In this document: positions 21,818 to 34,340 of the stretch, one piece after another
How the letters are laid out: each line of letters opens with the position of its first letter
Position numbering within the stretch: position 1 is the first letter of the stretch
Assembly: GCA_010015675.1 (NCBI GenBank)
Contig: ML977004.1
Span: 334,403 to 398,402 of the forward strand
Source: Byssothecium circinans
Taxonomy: Eukaryota; Ascomycota; Dothideomycetes; Pleosporales; Massarinaceae
Direction: 5' to 3'
Length of the DNA stretch: 64,000 nucleotides
Notes under the pieces: model-generated
Database searches by the model: none
The model's input: only the letters and a program-made list of their open reading frames with translations
Told to the model about the DNA's origin: nothing
Program-made: the position numbers and the translations under genes

Positions 21818-22716
21818 TTACGTGTCCCTCACTCTCTCCATTCGAATAAGTTCGCCTCATGTACTGTACCATTACTTCGCTTTCCGGCATCTGTGTTGAA
21901 ATTTACCACTTGGCACTGGCGGTTTCTCCCGGCGGCATATCCGGCGTCTAAAAACGGGGTTTTATTCGGAATCTTGTCTTAATACAGCCTCCTTTTGACC
22001 AAAAAGGGGCCAATTTCTTCTCTTCTGTTGTTGGGCTGCTCATTTACGGTGCCTGACGGAGTGGCGGGAGGAACGCTGAGAGCTTGCCGGCGTTATTTCC
22101 TGCTGCTGCTGCTGCTACTACGATTTCCATCTTCCCCACTCTTATGCATTGTATATTATATTTTTGAAGATGACTGGATGAGCCTGGGTGGGTGGTGGGT
22201 GGTGTGCAGAGTGTAAAGGATAGGGATGGTAAGGCAGTTTTGGTATGGAGAGGAAGTGGGAGATGAATTCAAAGATGATACCAAAATGAAGATCTTGCCC
22301 TGAGATATACTTTACATTTATACTGTTTCAGACTATTGGGAAGAGGTAGATTCACAAATTTGTAGAGAAGTTTAGTAAACCTCCAGACGTTCGGAACGCG
22401 CCTTTGGATACGTGCTTTCCTCCGAGGCAACATCATAGTAATTTCCAAATGCATAATCCGGACGAGTCTCGTACCAGTCATCTCTGCACGTATTCACTGA
22501 ATATCTACTCAAAAAAACGTAGAGGAAAATCTCCCTCACCGGTCCTCCCAATTCCGTCGGGCCTAGCATCGGAATCCTTTCCTTCAGCGAGCCTCGGTAA
22601 GAAAAAAAAACCGGCAGGGGGTCCGAGCGCCGACATCAGGCTGCCACATTATTGACCGCCGATAGCATATTTTTCTAGTGGCCTAGGCACAGTGGATACC
22701 CGCATTCTTTCTCGTC
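21818..22716. other. intergenic, no gene seen
   Basis: About 900 bases. Contains a short CTG run at about 22100-22116. No coding signature. Confidence 0.5.
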
Positions 22717-23778
22717 ATGTACGCAATAACGAAGAGCACGGCTTCGGGGCTAGCGAGGCGAAATGGTACCTTTGCGCCGGCCCTCCGACGGGGGTTCCGA
22801 GGGAGAGGTACAAGTACGAAGGTGATGCCGCGGTGGAGGTGTGGTACTGGTACTGGTACTGTTGAGGGTAGTTTGGGATATAAGATCTGGCTTAGGAGAC
22901 AGAGTACGAGTACGAGTACGTCTTCATCCCAGAGAAGAGGCAAAATAAGCTGAGGAGAGCACTAACATAGCACCACAGCATCACAACCTCCACCGTCCCA
23001 ATCCACCTCAAACGCCAACAGCAACGCCAACCCATCCACGACCCCCAAAAAGAAACCCCTCACCCTCCGCCTCCCGGCCGCCATCGCCCTAACCCTCCTC
23101 TCCTTCACCCTAGGCTTCGCAACCATGGCCCTCCCCTCGATCCCACCGCTGCTCCAAACCGCCCGCCCCCCCACCGACCAAGAGACAATGTCCCTCTACA
23201 AACCCTCCACAGACCACCTCGCAGCCATAGAATCCCAGATCCTCTCGCACCCGTACACGCGCTCGCTGCTGCAAAACGAGAAATACACTGCAAGCCGCCC
23301 GCATCTCAAAATCCCCGAGGCAATGCGCCACCAGAGCCTCACGGGCGGGACGCTCCTCGGCGACGACAAGATCGCCGTTCCACCCCTGCAGTTCCAGACA
23401 CAGGATGGCGCGCACTTTGTCTCGTTGCAGTACTTGGGGCACGCTTTATGCGGACACCCGGGGATCGTGCACGGTGGGTTGCTGGCTACGCTCCTGGACG
23501 AGGGGTTGGGGAGGTGCTGTTTCCCCGCGCTGCCGAATAAGGTGGCGGTTACGGCGAGTTTGAAGGTTGACTATAAGAAACCGGTTATGGCGGGGCAGAT
23601 TGTGGTGCTTAAGGCGGAGACGACGAGGGTGGAGGGAAGGAAGGCGTGGGTTAGGGGCTGGATGGAGACGTTGCCTGAAGAGGGGAAGGAGGGGGAGGGG
23701 GGCACGGTGTTGGTGGAGGCGGAGGCGTTGTTTATTGAGCCGAGGCAGGCGGGTACTATGAAGAGGGTTGCTACGTAG
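22717..23778 (+). CDS. hotdog-fold thioesterase-superfamily protein (UPF0644/THEM4-like)
   Basis: Two exons, 22717-22915 and 22979-23778, with intron 22916-22978 (GTACGT, branch CACTAACAT, acceptor CACCACAG), give 332 aa. The junction is fixed by the need to enter the frame of exon 2. The N-terminus is rich in Arg and Ser/Thr and looks like a mitochondrial presequence. One hydrophobic segment follows (LPAAIALTLLSFTLGFATMAL). The hotdog core has GHPGIVHGGLLATLLDEGLGR, with the 4HBT His-Gly-Gly signature, then VAVTASLKVDYKKPVMAGQIVVLKAE. The family hydrolyses acyl-CoA thioesters. Likely membrane-anchored in mitochondria. A triplicated TACTGG/GTACGA microrepeat falls in exon 1 (about 22842-22920), so that part could be polymorphic. 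Confidence 0.85.
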
Positions 23779-25189
23779 GAGGGTGTGTGTAGGGGTGGGG
23801 GAGGTAGGAGAAAGAGCGTTGAGTGTTGTTCTTGTGGGAGGTAGACGTTTCGGGACTTGGAGGGCGATGTTGTCAACTGTGAGCTCGTCTCACGACAAGA
23901 GTCTTAAGATCGGCTCTGCCGGGGGGCTTTCGGCGGCGAGCTTGATGTAGTGTACGTCTGCTACTGCCAGCCCCACTCGACGAACCAAGCGTGAGCGTGA
24001 GCGTGAGGACGAGCAGTGATGGCCATTTGGAGAGAAGGGGTGTTTGCATATAGATGGCGTCTTGAGAGGTTAGAGCTTTATTGTCCATCATATCTTGTAT
24101 GTTAGTTTGGATATTTCACGCTGCTATATCATTCCACGATAGACTTTCCATAGTCTTTTCAGTTAACTAGATGGACTAGGAGGTAACCATTTGGCAAAGG
24201 AGAAGACTTAGACTTAGACTCAGACTCATTCAACATCGGTAAAGCAAAAAGTCACTGCCTCTTCAGAGTTTGATTTCCAGCGCAATCCAGTAGCGGCGGA
24301 GTAATCGTCGTCATACGTACAAAGGAAGGAACATTGAAAGCATGCTGAGTATGTGCGTGCTCAAATTTTCCTTACATGATTTATTGCAGAATCCCTACCT
24401 AGTATATCCGTATATGTAAGCTTTGTTAAAAAGAAAAGTAAAGCAAGAGGTTCTAACATCAAAACGCTTACGTAAACGAGAAACTCTCTTCCATCTTTGC
24501 GGGGGGAGAAAGAAAGTAGGGCACCAGGGTTCCTAAGCTATATGTGCAGTGCATTGCTCCGTCTTGAGGAGATGGGTACGCGCGTACGGGAGAGCAAGTC
24601 CGGTGCCCTTGGGCTGGCTGGCCGTTGAGCGCATATATATCGACCAAGGGAATCGCAGATCCTTCTGACTTTAAACTTTGTCCTTCTTTCTAACTCTATA
24701 ACTAGTTTAGTAAAGAGATATTCATATGCATTCTTTCTAATTATCTATGGCACTGGCATGGGTAGATAGAATTTTGTATTGTATTTACACATTGCATTTC
24801 GGCAGTGCTGCTCACATTTATCCCACTGTCTCCCGATGCTATCTGCGGGCTTCAGATGTGCAAGTCAAGAAGGGTAATACCAAACAAATCACGGAGTGCA
24901 TTTACACGCACAGAAGCTTTGCAAAAGACAGTCTTGTAGGCGAATTTTAACCAAGAGACGCGAAAGTGTGATGATTTTAATGGTGGGAGGAAAGAAGCGT
25001 TGCTACCGACGTGATGGAAGGCTGGAAGGAACGATAGATGTAGTGTGATCTTGTATTTCATTGACTGGTGTCATCAGCTTTTGATATGGAGCACTTCCAA
25101 ATACGCATGCTAGACTTTTGTCTCCTCATCGCCGGAAGCTCTTGAAGATTGGAAATATAACCCTGTCGTAAAAGGTAGATTCCTATCGC
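23779..25189. other. intergenic, no gene seen
   Basis: About 1.4 kb downstream of both the thioesterase gene (+) and OLA1 (-), so it is a convergent spacer. Short frames only. It contains a purine-biased AGACTTAGACTCAGACTC stretch near 24207-24227. Confidence 0.5.
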
Positions 25190-26670
25190 TCAACCTTTCG
25201 CAGCACCAGCCTTGATGAGCAGAATGTCGCCATCCTCCACCACATAGTCCTTGCCCTTGGTCATGACCTTTCCCTTTGCCTTGACACCCGCCTCATCACC
25301 CTCCTCCTTGAGCAGATTGAAGTTATACACGATAGCCTGGATGAACGTCTTCTCAAAGTCACCATGAATGACACCAGCAGCTTGAGGCGCCTTGGTGCCA
25401 TTCCTTATCGTCCACTGCCTGACCTCATCGGTACCTGTTGTGAAAAAGCTGCCGAGGTTGAGGGCTTTGCGCATGGTGACGATGATCTTGGGGAGCGCCG
25501 ACTTGGTGCCCAGTTTCTTGCACTCTTCGGCGGCCTCGTCTTCAGTCATGGCGCCGAGACGCTCCTCGAGGGATACGGAAACGGGTAGGATAGGGTCGCC
25601 GGCTGCGTTTTCTTTGATCCATTGAGCAATCTTGGGGAGGTGCTTGTTCTTTTGGCGGATGTAGTCTTTTTCGCTGAGATTGACGAGGTAGACGACGGGT
25701 TTGGCGGAGAGGAGGAAGAGCGGGTTGATGACTTCGACCTTGGAGGAAGTTAGCACAGGCTCTCAATCATAACAGGTGCGAAACGTGTAAGATGTGAGTG
25801 TAGTCAGAGTTGGACGTCTTTTCATAACACCCTAGCGTTAATAGGGTATCAAAGAGCTGGGATTATAGAGCAATCGCTCTTTGTCATCTTTCGAGTGTGG
25901 TGGTGTGGTATGACGAGAAAATTTGTGACGTACCTCCTTTGGGCTCCAGTCGCCTTTCCGGACATCCTTGCCATCCTTGAGCATTGCAAGAATCTTCTCT
26001 ACAGTGGCCTGCTCCTCTTTGAGCTTCTTCATCTCCAAGCTCTGGCCGCCTCTCCGCGTCTCCTTGACGAGCTTCTCGTGAGCCTTCTCGACGAACTCAA
26101 TATCCTTGAGACGCAGCTCCTCGCTGATGATGTCCAAGTCGCGAATTGGGTCGACGTCGCCCTCAACGTGGATGATCTCGGCGTCATCGAAACACCGCAC
26201 GACCTGGAAGATGGCATCGACGGCGCGAATGTGCGACAAGAAGGCGTTTCCAAGACCGGCACCCGTTGACGCGCCTTTGGTCAGACCAGCAATGTCGTAG
26301 ACGGTCAAGTTGGCAGGGACCACCGACTTGGGCTTGTAGTGCTCGACCAGCCAGTCGAATCGCTCGTCGGGCACGATGACGCGCGCTTCTTCGGGGTCGA
26401 TGGTGGCATAGGGGAAGTTCTGCGCGTGTCAATGCCAGCTGGACCAAATTTTGCACGCGACTTACGGCAGGGTTACCGAGATGGCATTTTGTGATTGCCT
26501 GGAACAGCGTCGATTTACCGACGTTCGCAAGCCCGACCTGACGTCCACTGTTAACGTAAGAATGATGGAAGAATGCGTGAAGGTCGCCTACTCACGATGC
26601 CGCTCTTGAGCGAGTTGCCCGGCCGGCCGAGGAGGATCTTCTCCTCTTTGACAGGCTTCTTGGGAGGCAT
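25190..26670 (-). CDS. OLA1: Obg-like ATPase 1 (YchF family)
   Basis: Four exons, 26670-26596, 26537-26466, 26419-25934 and 25738-25190, give 393 aa, the normal length. Starts MPPKKPVKEEKILLGRPGNSLKSGI. The P-loop is GLANVGKST at residues 27-35. Then come FPYATIDPEEARV, VYDIAGLTKGASTGAGLGNAFLSHIR (switch/G3 region), and the C-terminal TGS domain with FFTTGTDEVRQWTIRNGTKAPQAAGVIHGDFEKTFI. YchF proteins prefer ATP to GTP and associate with ribosomes. The exon 1/2 acceptor is the second of two AGs (CGTCAG at 26538-26540); the first breaks the frame. It stands about 480 bases downstream of MED16 on the same strand. Confidence 0.96.
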
Positions 26671-27148
26671 CTTCTTGGTCTTGCCCTTTGCGTAGGTGCG
26701 GACAGTAGTGAGAGAGAGGATGGAGGTAGGTGAAAATTTAGAATAGAGGGTGGTCGTCAAAAATTCTCCAGCAGTACTTGCTGCTGGTCGGTAAAAAGTG
26801 GGTATCACGGAAGAGAAGAGAAGGGTGAAAGACTTGGTGGGGGACGTGGTGAGGAGGGGTAGGGGCTGCTGACTTTGCAGCCTCCCGTTTCTGTAGTGCC
26901 TTGCGTTGGGTGGTTGGGCTGCAGCTTCGGTGCGGGCGATTGACTTTTTAAGCACATGCACTGTGCGCTTGGGCCTTAGTTGACACGTGACGAGTCTGCA
27001 ATGGATGGATACATACTGCCTGTGTATTATATACCAACATGCTTCCATTAATATGTCGAAACAGAAACTACTGAAGTATCTGATATTGAGAATGAAACAC
27101 TGAAAAAACGACCGAATGGCCGCCATCATAACCGACTTTTCCTTTCCC
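26671..27148 (-). promoter_or_regulatory. OLA1 promoter and 5' leader, open in frame with OLA1
   Basis: Between the MED16 stop and the OLA1 start. The minus-strand frame is open all the way from 27201 into OLA1. Its last part, SILSLTTVRTYAKGKTKK just before the OLA1 Met, resembles a mitochondrial presequence. The nearest upstream in-frame ATG is far away (within the segment FCFDILMEACW), so extension would need a distant or non-AUG start. Most simply this is 5' leader. Confidence 0.4.
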
Positions 27149-30100
27149 TTACTTCTCCGGCGCAAGCATCCAACTGTTTCCACAAGGGCAGTGCTTAGCA
27201 ACCCCCATCAGCCAGCTAACATGATGGTTCGCATACCCAGGAAATCCCATGACCACATCCTCCATATACGCACCACACCTCACGCACCTCCTCAACTTCC
27301 CCCCTTTCTCTTTTCCACTGCCCCCTCCAGCATGACCGTTAACGGTCTGAATACTATCACTCCTGTTCCGGCCACCATGCACTTGCTGCTGGTTCACAGG
27401 AGACGGATGTGTCTGTGTGCCCGTCCCGCGAATAATCATCTTTTGGCACACATCGACGACATGCGTGTCGAAGAAAGCTTCGGCGCGCTTGGAGGCCGTG
27501 AAACCCAGCCATGTAGTGTCGAAGAAGGCGATTTTTGCAACGTCGACTCTTTCGGCCAGAGGGACCTTGTTTGGATTCGCATTCCCACTTCCTCTATTCA
27601 CATTCGTGCCTTCGGCGGGGCCCCAAAGTGTCTCGCCTACGAGATGCCGTGCGGCGTTCCAGAGGACGTCGGGAATCCGTCCAGCGAGAAGCTCTTGTTC
27701 CGCTCGATTACGCGCTGCCTCGCCTTCTCTACCTTCCTTCGACGTCGCAGGGCCCTGTCTATAACAGGTTCGGACCAGCGTCTGGGCTTCGCTGAGTAGA
27801 TGTTCGAACTGTCTAAAGTCGGCGGGAGACTCGACGAGTGCCTGGTGTAACGGCGCATATAATCTTCGTATTTCAGGAGAGGGGTTACTGCCGTTGATGT
27901 ACCCCATTGCCGTACGAGACACCCAGTGCAGAGGTTGGGCCCAGAGCTTGAGCATCATGCGTGGGAATGATGAGAGGAGGATGAGGAGAGCTGGTTTGTT
28001 GGTTTCCAGGAGAGTGGATTCAAGGAGGGATTTTGTGAGGGGGAGGTTTTGTTTCTTCTGGAGTTGTGAGAGGACACGAGAGAATGAGAGCAACTCATCC
28101 ATCATGTAGGTTATGAAGTGCATTATCCAGCGACAGATTCCGATGAATTGTGGAACGACTTCAGGTCGTAAGGGGTTCTTGTCGATCTGTCCGTGCATTC
28201 GCGCAATGGTAGTCAGGATCTGGGTTACGTATTTGATACTGAGGATAATCCATGCCGTTTTGGAAGATAGTGAACGCGAGATTGGGCTCTCGAGGCCGAG
28301 GAGGTGGATGGCTGATAGAGTTTTTACGAAGAAGGGCGAGCGACCTAGGAGAATCAAGTGATTGTTGGATTGATCGTCGATGCCGCAGTCGATGTTTACT
28401 GAGAGAGCTTGAAACATGAGAGATATGAAGGAATCCTTTCGTTGTGGAGAGAGGGTGCCGACTATGGAGAAGATATCGTCGCTCGTAAAGTACTGGTTCG
28501 CGGCAGTGGTGGATTGAAGGATCAGAGCAGCAAGAGCAGCTGAGTGGCGGGGATCGTTCTCGGGGTCCGGATCGCTGGAAGAAAGTGTGCCATAGGTATA
28601 CTCCATGGAGCGCAGTTTCAACTTGCCATCAGATTGCATACAGGCAGCTATGCAGTGATTGGGGGAGAGCGCCGTGTAAAGTGAGGGTTCGAAGGCGGTA
28701 AAGGAGAAACTAGCTTGTGGCATCGAAGTTACCGTATCAATGGCATAGTCAGGCGCTATGATGGACATGTTTGAGCGCTTGCGGAACTCGATGGTGCCGT
28801 CGCTGTAGACGAAGCTGAGGACCATACCATACCATACCGGACTAAAGGAGAGAATTATGGTGTGCATCATGTTGTCCTGCAGTCTCTTAAGTGTCCACAC
28901 ATTCCGTGCGGCCACAGAGCTAACACTCTTCTTCTTGGAGGTTACTTTGTCGAGACACGGATGCAGTAGGTTTTGCTGTACTCGATGGACTTCCCATTTC
29001 GCCAATATGCTGTAGTGGCTTTGAGGTGGTAGAGATTGATCTACAACGACGAGATTCGGAGGCGCTGCGAAAATGGCTTGGACGGTGGGGAGTGAGCCGT
29101 CACCTTGCTCAGGTGTCACTGGTAGGAAGTTGAGGTGTGTCAGTTGAGCTGGAATCCGAACTTTGGACGCGGCGCCACTTGTTGGATCGCTGTTCATCAT
29201 GATTGGGTAGCATTCATCCTCGATTGTGAGGAGATCCACGGCTAATTTCGGCTTCTCGTAGTGTTTGGGTGGAGCTTGGCCAGGCTTGGGGGTAGGGACG
29301 TCCCATTTCGCCCTTACCTGGTAGAGGTGAAGTCGCCCGGATACATCGTAAGCGGACAATAGTAGCGTGTTGTCTGTTTGTATATAAGACACAGTTCTTG
29401 AAACGGATGGATAGGATATACCGTTGTTAGATGCAAAAGCTGCGTGTGTAAATGCATCTCGAGAGGACGTCGGCAATTCCAGTGATACACCCACTTCTTG
29501 CCAGCTGTTGTCTGGTTGCTGAAAGCGTAGCTTGAGTTCACCTTGACCTTTGAGGTAGATCAAAGAAGCTTTTCCCTCGGCCGGATGATGCATGTCATGG
29601 AAGGTGTGCGATGTGACATTAAAAGCCCATCTCTCGCCGTTCTTGCTTGCCGACCAGGCAATTTGATTCTAATACAGTGAGTACATCTGACGAAGAGCAA
29701 GGGAGGAAGACTACCTTTTGCTCGTAAGGCAGGAGCGCGAGCCAATGCATGCCAACGACTTTGTCCATGTCAGGCTCAGTTTGAGCGAGATCCGCTCGCA
29801 TAAAAGTCATGCGTTCGAGAACCATGGCGCAAGAAAAGATCAAGACATAGCCTGCTGCATTGGTGATGGCAAGGTCGTTGCCCAAATTGCTCCACGAGAC
29901 ATGTAGGAAGGGGAATTCATCGTGGCCGACGGGGATATCGATGGGCGTAGGTTTTCCGAGATCCCACTTTCCCGTAGTTGCGTCTCTGGAGAAGACTCGT
30001 AGATGGACAGCGTAGCGGTCTGGAGTAATGTAGGCGACGCATCCGTTCTTGGACCAGGCTATCCTCGAGCAACACCCACTTGTGCTCAGCTCATCGACTC

Positions 30101-30218
30101 TCTCCTCGAGGCCTTTGACTAGAGAGGCCGATATCACGTTGATGTTCGGCAGGGCTACCTGCTCTGCGTCCCCAAAAAGGTCGTCCACATCCATGGCGGG
30201 GTAGTTTTGGTCTTCCAT
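27149..30218 (-). CDS. MED16: Mediator complex subunit 16
   Basis: Two exons, 30218-29715 and 29668-27149, with intron 29714-29669 (GTAGTC...GTATTAG), give 1007 aa. Starts MEDQNYPAMDVDDLFGDAEQ, a common start for fungal Med16. The N-terminal half is a WD40-like propeller (CCSRIAWSKNGCVAYITPD, HDEFPFLHVSWSNLGNDLAI). The C-terminal half is helical, and the end carries the Cys-rich Med16 signature (LRRCVRCGAYMEDV, then HCPCGNSWMLAPEK). Med16 (Sin4 in yeast) sits in the Mediator tail, which links gene-specific activators to RNA polymerase II. Divergent from the sirtuin gene across about 1.27 kb. Confidence 0.9.
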
Positions 30219-31489
30219 GATCGATCTTTAGTTTGCAAAGGTTAAGATCTCGGTCAGTATTTGACAAGAAGGATGGGTGAAAACTGTCCTCAACGCTGTA
30301 GAACGTTGTAGAGCACAGGAAAGGCAAGTGGCCGGGCTGGAGGGAAGAGAACTCGGGCACGAAACTCAAACAGAAACAGAAATAATGTGGCGCGAGGCCG
30401 GGTATCATGAACTGGGAAGAAGAAGAATGCTGAAGTTATAGCTGGATGAAAAAGCGATTGCAGACGATGGCAGTAGCCCTGGAGGGTGAAGCCTCGTGGA
30501 GTGTTGATGGTTCGCCTTCTGGTTGGCCAGCACGACAGGGGTCCGATCGGCATTAAGCGAGGCGCTATCCACAGCATCGTTCGCAGTTCGTGTTGCGTTC
30601 GCGTCTTCCACGTCAAGACAAGAGGAAGAGGAGGGAGAGGGAGATGAAGAGGAAGAGTAATCCGAGTGGCTCAGAGCTGGCGATTAGAATAAAACAATTT
30701 GGGATTTTTTAACTGGGACGGCGTGGCTCCATCACTCGTACTCCGATAGCATCGCAATATCAGCCCAGACAATGGAATGAAAGAAAGACATATTAGCCCG
30801 GTTGGTTGAAAACGGTGAAGAATAGTGCAGGGCAGCGGTTTGAGCGGGTGAAGTTGTACATGCGGGGCAATGCACGGAATGCGTGTCGGGTCCTCGAGAG
30901 CTTTGAACAGCAGAACACATTTCTGTGAGGCTTGAATTCAAACAAAAACATTAGCACTCAAACGGAAGTCCTTCGTGACGCCCAACCGACGGTGAAGTCC
31001 ATTGAGCTTGCAGTGTCTACAGCGCTGTCATCCAACTTGATCCAAGCCAAACATTCGTCTCCTCGGCCGGTCGCCTGATGTAAATAAACAGATGCAGCAA
31101 GCTATCGTCCGCCAAGAAGCAGCAGTTGGCAGGGTCAAAGCGGAAGTCCCGCTGACGACGTCCAACCTCCAACCTCGCTCATTTCACGTTCACGCCAGCG
31201 CGTCCCCCTTCCACGCGCGCCGACCCTTATAAACTATTGCCTGCTACCCGGTGTACCCATGAGTTGACTTATCCCACCACTTTTTCACCCACCGACGAAC
31301 GGGCGCCCGCTGCGACGCGCAGACCAGGCCATTCACCAGCGTTGTGCTGCACCCTCGCCGCCATTCACGGCACGAATCTCGTCGAACACGACGCCCACAA
31401 TCAATCGCACGCGCCAGTCGCGATACTGCACCTCGCTCGCTCTTTCCGAAACCCATTGCCGGTCGCTCTTTACTCCCCCACTCGCGACA
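30219..31489. other. divergent promoter region MED16 / sirtuin
   Basis: No coding signature on either strand. The last 250 bases before the sirtuin ATG are C-rich with GCGCGCCGACC and CACCACTTTTTCACCC-like tracts, typical of a fungal 5' leader. Confidence 0.5.
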
Positions 31490-33508
31490 ATGGCCTGGCG
31501 CGCTTCACCGCAGGAGTCGGAGCCGGCGAGCTCGCCGCTCAGCGATGTGCCTGCCTCACTACAGCCCCCCTCCCCCTCTTACACCTCTGACTCAGAGCTT
31601 TCCGAGGTGTCCAACGTCTCTGCACTCTCGCCCTCCCGCCGCTATCTCACCCCCGCGTCCTCTAACCGCTCCTCTGCAAAGGCGTCGCCCGCCCCGGACA
31701 ACATGGCCCTGTCGCACTCCAGCAACGACGAGGGCCGTCCCCGCAAGAAGCGCAAGCTTGCAGATCCGAAAGATCGCACGACGACGCGTCTCGACCTGAG
31801 GAAAAGCCTGACCGAGGCCGACAGGCCACAGCTGGACCGCCTATTGAAGACGCTGCACAAGAAGCGCAAGATTGTCGTCATTGCTGGTGCGGGCATCTCC
31901 GTCGCCGCTGGTATCCCCGACTTTCGCTCCTCTACCGGTCTCTTCAAATCCCTCCGCAATGAGCACAAGCGCATCTCCTCCGGCAAGGACCTGTTTGATG
32001 CGTCCGTGTACCAAGATGACCATTCCACGTCATCATTCCACGACATGGTCCGCAATCTGTCCCAGCAAACTAAGAACGCCCAGCCAACTGAATTCCACCA
32101 TTTGCTTGCGACACTCGCCCACGAGGGCCGCCTCTTGCGGTTGTACACGCAAAACGTTGATGGCATCGACACCGCACTGGAGCCCCTACGAACCGAGGTG
32201 CCCCTTCCCAAAAAGAACCCGTGGCCCAAGACAGTTCAACTGCACGGAGGTCTCGATCACATGGTCTGCTCAAAATGCCACGCGCTTTCCGATTTTGATG
32301 CCGAGAAATTTGACGGTCCCGTCCCTCCTGAATGCTCAATCTGCGTTGAGAATGACTCTGTGCGCAAAGTTGCCGAAAAGCGGAGCCATGGTATCGGTAG
32401 ACTCCGGCCCCGTATGGTTCTATACAATGAGCACAACCCCGACGACGAGGCCATCGGAGCTTGCGTCAGTGCTGATTTACGTACACGACCAGATGCGATT
32501 ATTGTCGCCGGCACGACATTGAAAGTCCCTGGTGTCCGCAGAATAACACGTGAAATGTGCGCGACGGTAAAGGGCCGCAAGGACGGCGTCAACATCTGGA
32601 TCAACAACGATCCAGAGCCCATTAGCAAGGACCTCGCCGACCTCTGGGATTTAGTGATACAGGGCCCTTGCGATGAAGTTGCCCGCCATGCCGCCTTGCC
32701 ACATTGGGACAATCCTATCAGCTACAAGAATGTTTCCGACGGTGAAATACCGAAATACCAGCCCGCCGTGGTGATAGGGACGCCGAGGAAGGTTCTCAAG
32801 GTGCAAGGCCATCTCACACCCGGTCAGAGCCCACGGATGGCCCCACACTCATTTTATGAGACTGCGATCAAGGTTGAGCCTTTCGATCAGCCTGATACCC
32901 CATCGAAGAGAGGCACGAAGAGGAAACCGGACGCTGCAAAGCCCAGTGCTTTCGAAAAGATGAACGGTACACCGCTCGCAAAGGTCCCCAGGCGCACTCA
33001 ACCCCAATCGAAGAAGGCCGCAGGCGCGAAGAGCAAAGCCAAGAAAGACACGAAGCCCAAGACGACTTTGATCACAGACACGATGAAGACAAAGAAGGAT
33101 ACCTCTGCTAGGCAGAGCGTAGCCATCAAAATCAAACAGTCCAAATACAGTGTGGCCATCCCTCCGCCTCCGACGGAAAACGTGGACACGATTCATATTG
33201 ACAAGTTGGCCAACCCGGTGACCCCAAAAAGGGATCAGGCCAGGGTCACAAAGCTGAAAAAGGACCTGACACTGGCGCAACTTGCTTATTCAGACCCGCG
33301 CAACAATCATTCGCCAAAGCAACCTGAGCGACCCGAGATGGAGGGCTTCACTCCTGTGAAGCGAACACCCAGTGAGCAGCTACAGCAAGAGCAGGACCAT
33401 GCATACTTCTACAATGTGTCCCCTACAAGCGATTCTCGACCCACAAGCGCAGGATCCCGAACGTCCATCACTATGAAGGATATTCTTAACCCTGAGCAAC
33501 CGTGCTGA
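31490..33508 (+). CDS. NAD-dependent histone deacetylase, Hst3/Hst4-type sirtuin
   Basis: Single exon, 672 aa. A nuclear localisation-like RPRKKRKL lies at 83-90. The sirtuin core has GAGISVAAGIPDFRS from 133, QNVDG from 221, the catalytic His in QLHGG at His252, and zinc cysteines Cys260, Cys263, Cys282 and Cys285. MVLYNEHNPDD and VAGTTLKVPGVRRI follow. The short spacing between the zinc pairs and the TTLKVPG motif are those of the Hst3/Hst4 class, which removes acetyl from histone H3 Lys56. In Aspergillus the homologue (HstD) also affects secondary metabolism; whether that holds here is unknown. The C-terminal 300 residues are basic and low-complexity (KKAAGAKSKAKKDTKPK) and probably disordered. 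Confidence 0.93.
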   Translation: MAWRASPQESEPASSPLSDVPASLQPPSPSYTSDSELSEVSNVSALSPSRRYLTPASSNRSSAKASPAPDNMALSHSSNDEGRPRKKRKLADPKDRTTTRLDLRKSLTEADRPQLDRLLKTLHKKRKIVVIAGAGISVAAGIPDFRSSTGLFKSLRNEHKRISSGKDLFDASVYQDDHSTSSFHDMVRNLSQQTKNAQPTEFHHLLATLAHEGRLLRLYTQNVDGIDTALEPLRTEVPLPKKNPWPKTVQLHGGLDHMVCSKCHALSDFDAEKFDGPVPPECSICVENDSVRKVAEKRSHGIGRLRPRMVLYNEHNPDDEAIGACVSADLRTRPDAIIVAGTTLKVPGVRRITREMCATVKGRKDGVNIWINNDPEPISKDLADLWDLVIQGPCDEVARHAALPHWDNPISYKNVSDGEIPKYQPAVVIGTPRKVLKVQGHLTPGQSPRMAPHSFYETAIKVEPFDQPDTPSKRGTKRKPDAAKPSAFEKMNGTPLAKVPRRTQPQSKKAAGAKSKAKKDTKPKTTLITDTMKTKKDTSARQSVAIKIKQSKYSVAIPPPPTENVDTIHIDKLANPVTPKRDQARVTKLKKDLTLAQLAYSDPRNNHSPKQPERPEMEGFTPVKRTPSEQLQQEQDHAYFYNVSPTSDSRPTSAGSRTSITMKDILNPEQPC

Positions 33509-34340
33509 ACCTGCATTTCAGGCGTTGGAACGATGAGCATTTCTGATCGCGCACGCATCTCTTCCTGGCTGTTTATCGGTGGTGCAGGCGTAGGCTTGAT
33601 CCTGCACGGAAGGCGTTTTCTGTTATGATCATCTCCTGGTTCGAGCATCTGTAGTATAGTATGCACGGTTGGCAGCCTTTTCTCTCCATTGCTTGTTTCC
33701 TTGTTCACAATGGCTGCACGATACCCGGCAGACCTGGCGTTTTGTTTTTTTGGATGTTTCTCCCACGGTGTTTGGACGGCGATGGATGCGGAGCTGCTAG
33801 GGGCTCTGATATCTGTTGCCCGTATGCAATACAATTGTTCCTGCGCCATACTCCTATGCGTACTGTGATGTTTTTCCCTAACGACCATGTCCTAAGCCGG
33901 ACTGAAACAGAACTCAGTGTTGTTTCAAATTATTCCTGTGAGGGTAGTCGGCCTTTCCGCTTTCGGACGAAGTTCTTGGCAACCCGCTTGGTAAATCGTC
34001 GCCTGATATCGGGATTTCCTCACTCACACGTTCATATACTTTTCGTATATTGCGTACATATACACTCATTAATTGGTTTTCCTTAATTAACCGGCGCTTT
34101 CAACTGCTTTCATACCTACTTCCAGTTGCTGCATGATCTCAAGTCTCTTTCAACTAGGCCGCTCCTCGTCGATACCTTCCCTGCAAGCAATCGCACGTCT
34201 AGACTGTAACATTATACTCATTTCTAGAACAGGCTCCTCAATCCATGAGGCCTCTTATCCAAGCATAGTGGCGTGGCTTTTGTCGGCACTTCAGAGGATT
34301 ATCAGAAAAACCCATTGCACCGATTCTCCGGGCCTTCCCA
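33509..34340. other. intergenic, no gene seen
   Basis: About 830 bases in tandem orientation between the sirtuin and PI-PLC genes. Frames such as 33661-34086 have no recognisable motif. Confidence 0.5.
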
